From Chionis minor (Eukaryota > Chordata > Aves > Charadriiformes > Chionididae): a stretch of DNA of 64,000 bases. Shown here piece after piece: positions 50,501 through 63,079 of this stretch. Within the stretch, counting starts at the first letter, position 1. The number at the start of each line of letters is the position of its first letter. The stretch is taken from contig VZSF01008207.1 of the NCBI GenBank assembly GCA_013398295.1, forward strand, positions 992,621-1,056,620, read 5' to 3'. The position numbers and the translations under genes are program-made. The notes beneath the pieces were generated by a model, which had not been told where the DNA came from, made no database searches, and was given only the letters and a program-made list of their open reading frames with translations.

Positions 50501-52850
50501 GACATGGCTAGTTCGAGTGAGAGAGCATGACAGCCTGAGCAATTGGGAGGACACAAAAACAGGACATTCCTCCTTTGTTTCTCACACTGCAAGATGTGGA
50601 AAGAGGTCGAAAACACATGCACATGCACACACATACACACACGTTTTTTCACAAAGCCCATAGCTACACTGTGGGATTCATTACCAATCAGATGTTATGG
50701 AAGCCAAAAATATAACTGGAGAGATCAGTCCAATTCATGGAAGAAAAGTCCAGCGTGAACTATTAAACACAGAAATACAAATACAGCCTCTGGGCCAGGA
50801 AGTCCCTGTGCAGCGACCGCCAGGAGCGGGAAGGATGCGCTGGAGGAAATGTGAGCATGTGCTCGCCCCCTCTTGTACCCTGCTCTGCGCTGCCCAGAGA
50901 GGGGACAGACAACATGTTGGCCTTTCGGCCTCTTGCAGTGGGGCTTTTCTTCTACAAGGGACCAAATGCTTAGGTTAAAACCTTCAGTCACCCAGGAATT
51001 CAAGTCATATTCAGCACCCGTCAGTCCCCTAAGTGAAAGATTTCTGTAAGCATTTAGGCTGTTTCTTTCCATTTCCATAACTTTTACCAAAAATCTTGGT
51101 TTTGCTGCATCTGAGGGTGAAGAAAGAAATGGCAAAAACTTCCTGAAGTGAGTACAGCTTTCTGGGGAAGGTTGCCAGGCTGGAACTCTGTCACCCCCAC
51201 CTCCACCCACCCACCCTATGAACGCATCTGATCATTTGGCCATCTCCAGTATTCTAAAATAACCACATACATCCAGAAATACATGTTCAGTATGTGCATG
51301 TTCAGTAGCTGTTTGCTGGGATTTCCAGGTGGATTGCTCCCTAAAGTTACAGTACAGTCAGGTCTGCCTCAGCTTAGGGAAAAAGAACACTAATTGCCCT
51401 TCAACTTTTCTGTACCTACCAAGCTTTTCTGCATCTTCCACACTTCCTGTGTCTACCTCTTACTATCAAATATTTATAAATATAAATTTTGAAGCCTCCA
51501 GGAACATCAATATCTGGAATTGCCCAGAAGATTAGGCAACTGAAGCCAACATTTTACCATCCTACATGTAATCAATTCCATTCCTGAAGAGGCCATGGGA
51601 ATTGATTTTGTTAGCAGTTTTTATGAAATGCTTCAAATATCATTGTTAAGTGGAAGCAGCCATTGCTTAAAAAGGAAAGAGATATGTGCTTGTTACGCAA
51701 CTCACTGAATCTCTTTTTCTCTTGTTTTTGCCAAGATCTTCTTGATAATGGTGTGAATTGTTTAGGCAAGCTCATGCAGCCTACAGACATATGTACATAC
51801 AATCTTTAAAAGAACTTTCTGTTCCTTGTTCCCAGGTACACACCATACCATGCTGCATATTTTAAAAACCTGCTATAGCCTGTTAATGGAGTGTGGAAAT
51901 CACCCTGGAGGATAAGGCACACAGAGTTTATTACATAACTTAAGAAATTTTGGCCAGGAAAAAATGTTGATCCTATTAAATAGGTTTTAATGAAGTCAAG
52001 ATTTACGTGATTTTTATGATAATATCTTCATTCCAGTTGCTGTTCCGGCATGCCAAGTTCTGTATCCCATTAGCCCCTTACCAAAGAACAAACTGTTATT
52101 GGTGGACTGTATTTTTAATTTTTATTTTTAAAGGACAGGATGGGAGGTTGCTTATGTTGGCTTTTTCTTGGTACTATTATCCCCCCAAAATCTGATTATA
52201 AAGGGAATTCCAGTGAAGCCATTAATAAATGAAACAAAAATAAGTAGTTCGGAAAGAAATACTGGGGGATTGTCCTCACTGCAAAGCACATAGCCCAAGT
52301 GTTGCCTTTCAGCTGAGGTCTACTTAGATATAAAGATCTTTACTTGCATTTAGTACCTTTTAAACCAATCTTAGCTTCCTTGCAGGAAGCACAGGCTAAA
52401 GCTTTAGCTAGCACACAGTTTCAATTGCTAACAGGACAATTTTGGCAACTTTGTTCTTTCTGAGTACAATTAGTCATTAATGACTTCCCCCAGCTACCCT
52501 GTGTGCTGAGATAATACTCCTGTAAAAATTCATAAACTAAAATCAAATTCCTGCAGAGACCCCCAGGATAAACCCCTCAGCAACCTTAGCACAATACATG
52601 CCTGAATGTAGGACCAGCACATACCCAACTGCCCACATTGCACTTTGTGTAGGGGCCACTTTTATCCACGCTGAAGTAACTTGGGAAGGAAAAACACCCA
52701 ACCAAACTTCAGTTAATTACACTGAATTTAAATCACCAGTGAGGACGTACCCTTTCTTTCACAGCAAACTGGGAAAGGCCTTAAGCTGTGTCATCGGTTG
52801 TAGCACAAAAAGTTTGCATTTTTGTCATGAAGGGATTTTGTTGCTTCATA
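47501..52850. other. Unique non-coding sequence
   Basis: No gene or known repeat. There are AT-rich TATATA/ATATAC-type low-complexity stretches at 48300-48430, an A-rich run at 49228-49258 and an ACACATGCACA-type tract at 50612-50642. The 161-codon frame at 50725-51210 (minus) lacks any recognisable feature. Confidence 0.55.
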
Positions 52851-52859
52851 GAAGAAGTT

Positions 52860-53330
52860 CTTGACTATTTCGTGTCTTGATTTGAAGAAGCACACCGAGC
52901 TTTATGTTTTCTGCTGCAATTGCCTGTGAGGAAGTGTTAAAATGGAAATGCTAAATGAATTGCATTGAAAGCCTTGATTTTCCATTGAAAATAGTTCACT
53001 GAAACTGGATGAAGTTTCATGGCTGAAAACTCATTATATTTATGTGTCATCTAAATATCTTCATCCTTTTCACAGTATTTGATGAGGTATTACTTCAGTT
53101 GTGATGTTTATGCTATTCACTGAGCATGCTTGATTATTACAAAAATGAAACCATGTCTCAAATTCCTGGAGACAAGTGCAGGACACTCCCTTCTTCCTAT
53201 AAATGCACCCACCATAAACCATACACAATGTGGATTGTATTTTTCTATAAGTAGTCTGCTATACATTCCACTCACCTCATGTGAATAAAGTTTTTCTATT
53301 TTATGTAGAGGTCCCTGCCACTGGGATGGG
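52860..53330. promoter_or_regulatory. Candidate conserved non-coding element
   Basis: Unusually CpG-poor and AT-rich for over 400 bases, with many words such as TGATTTTCCATTGAAAA, AAATGAATTGCATTGAAAG and TTATTACAAAAATGAAA. There is no open frame of note and no repeat match. This texture is typical of deeply conserved vertebrate enhancers, but the conservation itself is unverified. Confidence 0.3.
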
Positions 53331-54060
53331 ACCCACGGTAGAGCTAATGAATGAGCACCAAGACACGTCTCTTGGTCCCTCTACCCCATAATCTCTCATC
53401 TGAAGTGAATTTCCAAGGGCCACGTTAGCCTGATCCATGAAGGCTTCTTGAAGTGCCAGTCTGAACTACTGGATGCTTTAAAGTTTTGACTTGTAAATTA
53501 ACCAGCTGGTAAAAGCATCACTAGAAGAAAAGAAATACCTAAAAACTGATGCAGTCTACTAAGTTCACAAAGGCAACATGACCTGCAATTCTTCTTTAAT
53601 ATTTTTCCCCATACTTTTTTTCCCCTCTTTGCCCTGAGATGTTCTGATCCTCATACTTTGTGAGGATCAAAAAACCATAACACCTAGTGATGGTCCATCC
53701 AACTAAAGAAAGTATGTGGAGATATACATTGCATAGACCTCCTGAGAAGGGCAAATACCAGCGTTCAAAATGAACCATAGTGAATGATATAATAACCACA
53801 TTTGACACTGGGTAGGATCAATTACATGCTCAATAGTAAAACTAATGTCACAGAAGGTTGCAAAAGCTCCAGGTAAATGTCATGGGGCAGGATGCCATGA
53901 GCTGCGAGTATTTTAGCTGAAGAAACTTTAAGCTACATTAGCGTCAAGAAAAAAACGACATCAAAGGAGACAGAGCTACACTATACAAGAACTGTTACAT
54001 TACTAATTTGTCTGAAGTACAGTGCAAAGACATACCTGCTTGTAGCTGCAAGTTACACTT
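53331..54060. other. Unique non-coding sequence
   Basis: Nothing recognised beyond a 70-codon minus-strand frame without features. Confidence 0.55.
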
Positions 54061-54064
54061 CTGC

Positions 54065-54130
54065 TTTTACTTATACTGGGAAACAACTCCATCAAGGTCA
54101 CTGGAATCACGTATGTGCAAATACTGATCC
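54065..54130. repeat. Remnant of an ancient amniote repeat
   Basis: TTATACTGGGAAACAACTCC followed by ATCAAGGTCACTGG matches the word order of an ancient repeat containing TTACACTGGTGTAAA, AACTCCATTGAAGTCA and ATGGAGTTAC. The adjacent CTGATCCCTC fits the same class. The copy is short and diverged, and was assigned from memory of that word pattern. It may be the same family as the remnant at 28739-28825. Confidence 0.4.
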
Positions 54131-57100
54131 CTCTGAGTCCAAAGTTGTTTAAGATTTGGTTTAATGATCATCTTTCAAAGGTGGCTTTTAAAACTCACCC
54201 TTTCCCATGACAGTTGAGATTTCACATGTTCCTTCCAGGCATCAAAGTGTTAAGTTTCTAGTGTGAGACTAGCTATATTCAGAATGAAACTTCCTTCACC
54301 CATCATCACAGCAAGTGTATCAGGATATTGCTGCTACAACAACAAAGACCACATGTTTTAATGTATAAAAAGAAACACTTCCTGACCAACAAGGTCTATC
54401 CATTGTGTTTCGGGTCTAGTTTTTAAGTCAAACCGAGTATGGAGACATGCAATAGGCACAACTGCATTCAATAAAGGGAACAATGGGTAATGACAGGCTC
54501 TGACAATGGGCTCTGACAAACCTTGCTGCCATGGGTTTCTTATCACCCCCATCTGGCTGGCCTGCCCTTCTGCTGGAGATGGCCACCCCACAGTGGAGGT
54601 GCCAGAAGCCATGCGTGTGTGTGCACCTCGGTAGCTTGCCTGCTCTGGTTCACAGCCAGCAACTGCAAACGGGCTTGTTTCCCAGGAAAGCGGTGTTGTA
54701 TGAAGGCTGTGAAGTAGCGTACATGCTCACATTCCCTTCTGCTGGCACTGTTTTGGGAGCAGTAACCTCCAGCAGAGGGATAGGAGCAAAACAGCTAGAG
54801 GAGGCAAGAACCTCTTAAACCACCACAGCTGTTTTCTCAGGGAGCATGCGTAAGTCTGTAATATAGCCTTCGTGACTTGTCATTAGGCTTTGGTTTCACC
54901 CTAGTCCTGCTGAAAACCAGCAAAACCTTTGCAACTCAATCCGGAGGGAGCAGAAGTCAAGTCTTTGCTGAGGACCGCAGGAGAAAGAATGCTAAAACTA
55001 TTGACTTTGTGCTGTTTTCCCTGCCTTCTTTCCCACAGCTAAACAGAAGCACCCTTCATGCTTGCTTGTGATCCTAAAATGAGTAGCAGTGACCATAGGA
55101 GCTTAAGCAAGTGAGCTTAGAAAGGCTTTATGGCCAGCTTTTGAACGTCTGGTGAGCACTCACTTCAGCACAAACAGCAGCCAGCTGGTTCTGGGCTCTC
55201 CTAATCTGGTATTTGCAGTGCTCCTCACTGCCAGATGACATTTTAGGCCTTGGATGGTTTCACTCGTTTGCTTGGTTTGGTTTCAAGTTTACATACAAAC
55301 AGCCACTACATGAGACGCCAACAAACTTTGACTCAATTCCTCATCAGAAAACAATTTTGTACTCCCACACCAATCCCACAAATGCTTCTGACTCTCTAAT
55401 AAAGCAGCATTAAAAACATGCTCCCTTTCAAGAGTTAGGGCCAAGATAGGGTCAGCATCAGGTGACCCCTGCTGAAATGAGAGGGTACAGGTGGACCCTG
55501 ACCCACCACTTCTTAAATGAAGTGCTGACTTGCTGCTGTCTTCTCTTGGGACATCACCTTTTAGTAGCCTTATGGGGCAGGTGAAACCTCAGTGACATGC
55601 TACCATGAAACACCTGCCATTCTGCCTTTTCCAACCCCGCAAATTAATTCTTACACTAAAGGACTAGTCAGAGACGTATGAGCATTACCACATACTTGAT
55701 TGGTACAAATGTAATTATGGCTGAGGTAGAGCTGATCTAAAAATAAAGACATGACTTAAAACCACAGGAGATTTCATACCAGGAAACAACTGGTCCTTAG
55801 CGTCGGGGAGCAGCTCAGGCAGCTGATCGTTTTCAGACCCTGGGTAGCTATGATGGAGGACTTGCTGTAGGGGTACTGGAAGAAGGTCCAGACTCAACTC
55901 TCAGCCCTGTCAGGCAGACAGGCAAGTTGCTTAGCCTCTTTGCCTCAGTTTCTCATCTAGACACAACACAGTGCTGTCCTCCTGTCACAACTCAAGAGTG
56001 TTTACGTGGCCATGTAAAGGCAGATGTGAGCTTACTCTGCTGGGGCTCAGCTCTGCTGGGGCTCAGCGCTGCCCACAATCTCTGTGGTCATATCACTGCA
56101 GCATAGGTGGGGGGCCGTGACCTCTCTCTGGCTTCATTATTTACAGCTCTTCTAGGCAGGGTCTGTTTCTCCTCGTACACTTATGATGTAGGACATAACA
56201 ATAAAAATCTCCTTTGGGACTCTCCAGGTGGCAATACCCCACAAAAACAATGTGTGCCCAAACAGGCCCAACAGGATGACCCTGTAGGGAGGTACTGGGA
56301 TGCTGAGGCACAGGGATGCCCAGTATGTAAATCCACCCGGCGCAGCTGGGCGAGGGGCCGGCCAGAGCAGCATCCCTGCACCAGGGATGCTGCCTGTTGC
56401 TGGCTGAGGCAGGCAGAGGGCAGGAGGGACCATCCCTCCTCCACACCAGTGAGTTACTTCAGCTGAACAGAAAAAAACGCCACCTGACCTTCAGAGTTTA
56501 CCAGCAGGACAACCCTAAGGAAAGTTAAAGCATGTAAGTGTCAGGTCACTGAGCTCAAGATGAAGCATTTTGAAGTCCCTGGAGAGCAAGGTAGACCTCC
56601 CTTGAGGATCACACGAACCCAGTTAGCAAAGATCTTCTGTGTGTGTTGTGCAAGGCAACCTGTTCGTTTTGACTAAAACAGGTTTTAGTCCTCCCACCCC
56701 TATCCCTGCCCAAGGAACAGGTCCACCAGGAGGTACGACTAGGGATAGTTTTGGATGGGGAAAGCAGTGATGAGCTCAATTTGGCAAAGCTGCAGCCAGG
56801 AGAAGGCGTGCATCTGTAGCCCAGACTTCAGCCAGTGCTTTAGGATTCTCATTTTCCACACAGAAATTAAAACCTCTTACATCAGCTTGAGCCAATCTGA
56901 TTCTGATAAATTCATTTTGCTCTGGTTTTGTCTGGCTTTGTCTCAGCAGCTCGAGAAAGCCAGTGTCTTCTACCCCTTTGAATTTTCTTACTGCAAAGAA
57001 GCAAGCCGGGCAAAACCAGGAGCTGGATTGGGAAGGGAAGAGTCGGGGACTGGAGCTGGTCTCTCCTGTTATGCACAAAAATCATCTGAATGATTTTCAT

Positions 57101-57135
57101 AATCTGACTGGTTTACCTGGGGAGAGAGGAAATGC
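54131..57135. other. Unique non-coding sequence with a short tandem duplication
   Basis: No exon is supported. A 16-bp unit (CTCTGCTGGGGCTCAG) is perfectly duplicated at 56035-56066. GC-rich overlapping frames at 56107-56466 on both strands have no recognised domain. Confidence 0.55.
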
Positions 57136-57139
57136 TGAT

Positions 57140-57600
57140 TTTTCCAAAACCTAGCACTCACTTCAGCAGCGCATATTCCTGATTGGAAACTAAATCTGTG
57201 ATTCGCAGAAACGCCAAGAATATCAAGTTGTTCTACACACACACCCCCAACCCCCAATTCCCTGTTATCCCAGAGAAACGTCCCAGATACTCTCTCTGTC
57301 CCTGGAGGGGCAGCACGGAAACAGAAGTGGGGAGGCAGGGCAAGAGATCAGATGCTAAATCTCCTGTATTTCTCCCGGAGGAGCATTCAGAGAATGCCAC
57401 CGACAACAAACACTGGGAGCTTTCCAGGCTGTATTTACACATATTGCAGACAAGCAAACAAACAAGAAAGGCATTCAGACCTTCCCTCTATGTTTTACAG
57501 AGCACTTTAATGCCGACACTAATAATTCCCAGAGGCTCTCACAGGGGGAAAAAAAATCACGAGTTTTGTCTATGATCTAAACATCAAACTGCAGATCAGA
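57140..57600. promoter_or_regulatory. Candidate conserved non-coding element
   Basis: Unique text with clusters such as GATTGGAAACTAAATC, CTGTATTTACACATATTGCA, GCACTTTAATGCCGACAC and TAATAATTCCCAGAGG. A 130-codon frame at 57183-57575 (plus) crosses it but has no domain or splice context. I read it as non-coding regulatory-type sequence. An unrecognised exon cannot be excluded. Confidence 0.3.
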
Positions 57601-59270
57601 CTACAGCTGTGCACCTCAATTGCTAAAGTCTTTCCGGCCCAGGAAGCTGAAAAGCTCAGCCTGTCCAGATGTTTCCACACAACGCTATCAGTCCTTCGCA
57701 GAAAGAGCCCTTTGAGAAGATGTCAAAATACTCGGTAGAGGTTAGAGGCAGCAGAATCGCACCCCCCTCCACCAGGCAGCGGCCCCAGCGCTGGCCTGGG
57801 AAGCACTCATACCATAAGTTTAACACCTTGGTTTAAGAGACAAAGAAGAACAACAGTCTAAATTGAAACCAAAGGAAGCTAGGCAGAAAACAATTATCAA
57901 AACTGGAATTTGGCCAGGACTGCCTGGATGAATAGTCCCACTCTTGCACTCATGTATAAAAAATGCCATGAGATAGTTATGAACGATGAGCAGCGAAGAT
58001 CTCAATTTTCCGTCCCATCGAAAAGGCTGCAGAGTCCTATTAGGGCTTCGATGGGACAGAGTTTCATTAGTGGTTGAGAGAAAGAGTGTCAACTACTTAA
58101 TCACCAAACTGCTTCCTGCAGCACCCACGGTCTCCGTGATGAAATCTCACCAATTATTGATTAGTCCCAGTCCTGTTGAGCATGCAAGATCAGATAAGGT
58201 CACAGCCTGAAGTGATTCACTGGTAACCTGGAAAAAAAAAAGGCTTCATACAAGTAGCAACATTCATTAGCTACACTAATGGAAAATATGCATTTTAGAG
58301 GGAAAGAGAAAACATTGCCAGGGTTACTGTTCTAAATCCAGTTACACATAGCTAAGCATGAACAAGCACTTACACACAGTTTTAAAAATGTTTCCATTTT
58401 GGAAAAGGAAAAAAAAAAAACCCACACTAAAATCTCTTTCAGCTCATAGGGGGGATCTGAAAGATGTGTTCCACTAATAGTGTAGCACTAGAAAAGAGTC
58501 TCCAAAGATTGCTCAGACTCTTAGATAGTATTTAACAAACTCATTTATCATGTGTATGTGCAGTAAATTTCATCAGATCACCCCGGTGTTTATATAAGAA
58601 GTATTTATTTCAAAAGCAACAGATACTACTTACACTGACTCATCCATCTACCCATCCTTTTTCATTTGTGCCTTGTCTTCTTCCAGATTACAAACAACAA
58701 ACTTTGATTAGAAAATTCCTGCTTAAACTTTTATATTGCCCCCAACACATAATTCACCAGCTATCATAATAAAAAAAATTGTGTCATAGAAAGTTATTTG
58801 GTGACATTCAAAAGAAGTGAAACACAACAAAAAGTATGATGAACTGCATGAGCCAGCAGTAATATAACAGCATTTTAGTACAGTACAGCTTGTATGTATC
58901 CCAAAGATGAGATATGCTGAGAATGTTTACAAATACAGAGATGCAAATGCTGAGACCGGAGTTTATTGGCACACGGAGGAATTCTCCAGGGGTTACAGTT
59001 TTCCTGCAGCAGATGTCCTTCACTGCATCACTGGGAAAAGGGAAAGCCGCAAGAAATGTGAAAGTCTCTCTTGAAACAGGTAATTTGCTCCATTACATAC
59101 CACTCCCAGTCTACTTTGGCCTGCCGTCCCCAGAGCTGCACTGTTAATAATGAAAGAGCATTGAAGCAGCTGCGTTGTTCTGCTGGAGTGGTGGGCCCTT
59201 CCAAGTTTAAGGATGACTTCTCCAGGTTAAGACAAAGAATCCATCTTCTGCTGCTTCTGCAGCTCCTTGG
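57601..59270. other. AT-rich unique non-coding sequence
   Basis: No gene or repeat is recognised. Short A-runs occur at 58228-58240 and 58409-58420. The 58500-58760 stretch is AT-rich. Confidence 0.55.
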
Positions 59271-59278
59271 TACTTCTT

Positions 59279-59451
59279 TACCCAGGGAAGTTGTGGAGGC
59301 CCCATCCCTGGAAGTGTTTAAGGCCAGGCTGGATGGGGCTTTGAGCAACCTGCTCTAGTGAGAGGTGTCCCTGCCCATGGCAGGGGGGTTGGAACTTGAT
59401 GATCCTTAAGGTCCCTTCCAACTCTAACCATTCTATGATTCTATGATTCTT
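59279..59451 (+). mobile_element. CR1 LINE, short 3' tail
   Basis: The plus strand starts at CCCAGGGAAGTTGTGGAGGC, the end of ORF2 (encoding a [17 protein letters not shown] peptide). It runs through GGCCAGGCTGGATGGGGC, GGTTGGAACTTGATGATCC and GGTCCCTTCCAACTC, and ends in ATTCTATGATTCTATG-type octamers at 59429-59451. The octamers are nearly perfect, and the text is the least diverged of the short tails here, suggesting a younger insertion. Strong 5' truncation leaves only about 170 bases. Confidence 0.95.
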
Positions 59452-61375
59452 GAAGGACATAAAGGGTCTATAAAGCTGACTACTTTGCTACCTGGAAATC
59501 CTTCTGCCGTACAGGGAATCTTTGCACAGTGCTAAATGCATGTGGTATATCTGTGCCATTGTTTTTGCAATCCCAGAATAGCCCTGTTTTCCCAGGAGAG
59601 GATGTATGGGCAAGGGAACCTGTATCTAGGCAACTTCTCAGACCCTTCTTGCAGGCCACTATTCCACAGCTTTCTTCCAGGAATTGAATTCCCTCTCTGG
59701 GCAAGACGCATACACAGGAATATCCTCCTTTCAGTATTATCCTTTCTGCTGAAGCTCCATGGTACTCTGGGGATGAATGTGAATCTCCTGGACTGCGCAG
59801 CCTACAGCACCTCCCACCACGTGGACTGAGAACCTCAGAGCACCCTTTCCAGGGTCGGTGCCAAGGGAAACCAAACTGCTTGTTTTATCGAAGCTTCTTT
59901 TCACACTGGCAGAGAAATTCACGTCCTAAAGGCCATCTCCATGGCATACTGGGAGTCTACTGAGCATCATGGTCTCTCCCTGTGCTGACCTACAAGCTGT
60001 CATACTGAACAGGGAGCATACTGTGGAGAGCATCGTAGTTTGCTTGGCTTCTTAGTGGGTTTAACTCATGAAGAGGCAAGAGTTTCAACTGGAAGAATAT
60101 TAACTTTTTCCTTTCTTTGTGAGTATACATGATGAGAAAAAAATCTGAGATAACAATGACCTAAGGTACCTTTATCTGAAGAGCTGAGCATGTTCTGCCC
60201 TAGGCCATCAGGACTATTAAAATGGAGAAAAAAAATATGAGCAATGCATTTAGGCTTCATCCACAGAGCCAGACTTTCAGCTGGTGTGGACTGGCCAAAT
60301 TCAGTGAGAACAGGCTGACTCGGTTGTCTTGAGCATTCAATGTAGAAGATTCTGAAATCTTGCTTTCATTTCAGACCTCTGCATTTCTGTACATTTTAGT
60401 ATCCCAGTACGCTTGAGATCCTATTCCCATTTGCACTGAAATGATTTGATTCTGCAAACTGGGATTTGCTTCCTTCTTTTCTTTCATTTTGGATGGGGCA
60501 ATCCTCTCCCAGCTCAGCTAGCAAGCTCTGGGGTGCACCTGCAAACCCCTGCCCCATCCCAAAGAGAACCTCCTGCTCACTTGGGAACCGGCAGAGGAGC
60601 AGAGGGCTCAGCCTCCCTCGCTGGCTCAGCAGGCAGCTATTCATGTGTTGATTCCATATATGGGAACATTTCAGCCCCAGCAAGCTGAAATTTCAGCGGA
60701 CTCCGTGAGGTGGACGTATGCTTCCTGTGAAAAACCATATGCCTTACAGCCCAGACAGAGCTGCAGACCACCAAACTAGCGAGTGCGGGCACAGCTGCCA
60801 AGGTTCTTGTTCCCAGGTCCTACCTCTCTCTAATGATGATGAAAGTCAAGCCCAACTTCATGAAGTGGGTCTTTGCTACGGTAATAATTACTGATGAGTG
60901 CCACCTTCTCCTTAAAAATAACAGGGGAGCAGCAGAGAGGCACAAGCAAGCAGTGCTTTGCCAGAAACGCTGTGTGACAGTGTGAGGAGGCACATTTTGG
61001 AGACGCACAGACCCATAAAAGCAGAGCCAAGAGATTCTCCCCTCTCCCTGCCTTCCCACAGCCCCAGCTTCTGCAGGGAGCTGGGCAAAGCCTTGCAGGG
61101 GCTGGGGCAAGGGTAAGCCTGCCGTTGCCCTCCCATGCACATTCCAGAGGGGAACCAGATGGCCACTTTTCCGGGACGAGGGCCAGGAGGCGGAGGAGAT
61201 GAAGGGCAGCTGCCCACAGCGGGCAGCGGGCATGGAGGCATCCCACTGCCCGCTCCGGGAAGGATGCTTCTGTGCCCTACAGCTGGGGTAGCTGTGCTGC
61301 TCAAAACACCCTCACCCTGGAATGGCCCCGTGCGTATCACAGCCGTGGCCATAAATGGTAAGTGTTACTGGCAAA
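59452..61375. other. Unique non-coding sequence
   Basis: No supportable exon. The 60990-61350 part is GC-rich, with overlapping frames up to 146 codons on the minus strand and shorter ones on the plus strand, none with domains. This pattern is typical of stop-poor GC-rich DNA. Confidence 0.5.
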
Positions 61376-61379
61376 AGCC

Positions 61380-61640
61380 GTTTCTGTAAGCCATAAAATG
61401 ACCACATTAAATAGGAAGGAAGTTAAACAATTATTCCTATTGCTTAAGGTATGGGCTGACAACATCAAAAGGACTCACAATTAAAAATACAGTAATGTTC
61501 TCCCCAAGTCTCTTCCACTCTAATTTCCTCTTTCAAGCTGCCCGATTAGTGTTTTATGAAGCATCATTTTATCAACTTCTAAAAATATCTCCAAACTGGT
61601 TAGGAGCCATCCCCCACATACAGGACACTGAACTGTTCCT
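61380..61640. promoter_or_regulatory. Candidate conserved non-coding element
   Basis: CpG-poor AT-rich text with AACAATTATTCCTATTGC, TAATTTCC and GATTAGTGTTTTATGAAGC-like words that resemble paired homeodomain and SOX-type sites. No open frame or repeat is present. Conservation is not tested. Confidence 0.3.
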
Positions 61641-61815
61641 TTTGCTCTAAAAGCACAAAGCCTGCTTTGGCAAAGCCCTGGGGCAGGGACGTGGGTCAGG
61701 TGGCTGGTGAAGACCCCACCAACGCTGCTTTGCGCCCCATGCCCAACATTAAGTGGGCAAAACTTCCATGTGATTCACGGTCTCAAGAGTGCCTCATTCA
61801 AATGGGATTTGATGA

Positions 61816-61852
61816 AAACAAACAAACAAACAAACAGACAGACAGACAGACA
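61816..61852 (+). repeat. Compound tetranucleotide microsatellite (AAAC)n(AGAC)n
   Basis: About five AAAC units are followed directly by four to five AGAC units. A length polymorphism is likely. Confidence 0.95.
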
Positions 61853-62509
61853 TAGGAAAAATGTAGAAAGCGATTATTCAAGTTCTGGAAAATGCATGTG
61901 TGTTTCTGAGAGCAAAATTTGGCAATACCCTTTTGACTTTCTTGGGGTATAAGCATAAAAGCGAAGCTTGTGCAACAAATTATTTAACTGAGCTTTCAAT
62001 TAAATAATTGAACTGACCTATCTTGTATAATGGTCTCCAGCTCCACAAACACAGCAGGTTTTTAAAAAGAAAACAGAAGTCTGTGTAAAATCAAGACTGT
62101 TTCGCAGCGAGCTTGCCTCCCACGCAGTGCGGCCATCGCACACCCTGCCCTGAGAATACGGACAAAAATTCTCCACTCCAAGTTACAGCCTATGGGCTCG
62201 GCTACAGAGAGAAAGGAAAAGCTGGAAGCACAAAAGGCATTAGGCAGCCTGTGCTGGGGCAAGCGTACTTCCATGAGGACCTCCAGCTCACCCCCGAAGC
62301 CCCAGCCCACGGAGAACCCCTCCATCCCTGGGTTGGGACTGCCAGAGGAGGGGCTGATGCCACCACAGCCCTCGCAAGTCCCCTGGCCATTCTCTGAAGG
62401 GTGCCCGATTGATACTTGTTGGTATCATGACACATTTTTTCGGCAACCGAATTGGGAAAGATGCAGATAGTATCACAAATCACCACCTGACGACAGCATT
62501 GAGCAAGAC

Positions 62510-63050
62510 ACCCAGCCGCTGCCCCGCGAGGCCCGGGGCAGGCTCTCCTCCGGTGGGGCTGGCTTGCTTGGACACCTTCCCATTTACATCCCGCTCTGAG
62601 TCACCCGCGTTTCCCCGGGTAGAGGCAGGGTGCTCACGCCGGGCGGGAGGGCTGCCCTATCTAGGCCATCTACCTGGAAGAAAAGGGCTGGCAGGTTGGG
62701 CTGGGGCCGAGTGAGCCCCTTCGTCAGCCCCGGCCAAAATTGGGGAGGAGGGAGGGGAGGCTGGCTCTGGTTTCTCCGTGCCAGCTGATCTCCTCCTCTT
62801 GATTTCTCCCACACGTGGCGTGCTTGCTCCAGCCGCAGCCTGCCAATGAGCGCGCGGTGACGGGGAGGTGAGTTTGCCGAGCGTGGGCGTTAGATTCCCT
62901 CACGCCTTCCCGAAATAAGGAATCAACAGGGAGCTCGCTAAGGGTGGCGCGGAGGCCACGGGCAGCCTGCCGTGCCACGGCTTGTCTGCAGCCGTCGGGG
63001 TGAGCACCAGCGGCAGCGCGCGGAGGAGCACTTTGTGGAAGAAGGACTGT
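62510..63050. promoter_or_regulatory. CpG-island-like segment
   Basis: About forty CpGs can be counted by eye in roughly 530 bases of high GC, the densest such segment in the window. There is a CCAAT box at 62843-62847 (plus), followed by GCGCGC. A strong splice-donor match (GGGGAG|GTGAGT) places an intron start at 62868 on the plus strand. Together these would fit a promoter with a short first exon, but there is no coding sequence in the window to connect to it, and a CpG-rich regulatory element without a promoter is also possible. Confidence 0.45.
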
Positions 63051-63079
63051 TACTCTCTGAGTGGCACTGTCCCGACCAC

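Noticed and set aside
50725..51210. 161-codon minus-strand frame
   Set aside because: No recognisable features, and another open frame overlaps it on the opposite strand.
60820..61352. Three overlapping minus-strand frames of 137-146 codons
   Set aside because: Several frames of the same strand are open at once, which reflects stop-poor GC-rich DNA rather than coding selection.
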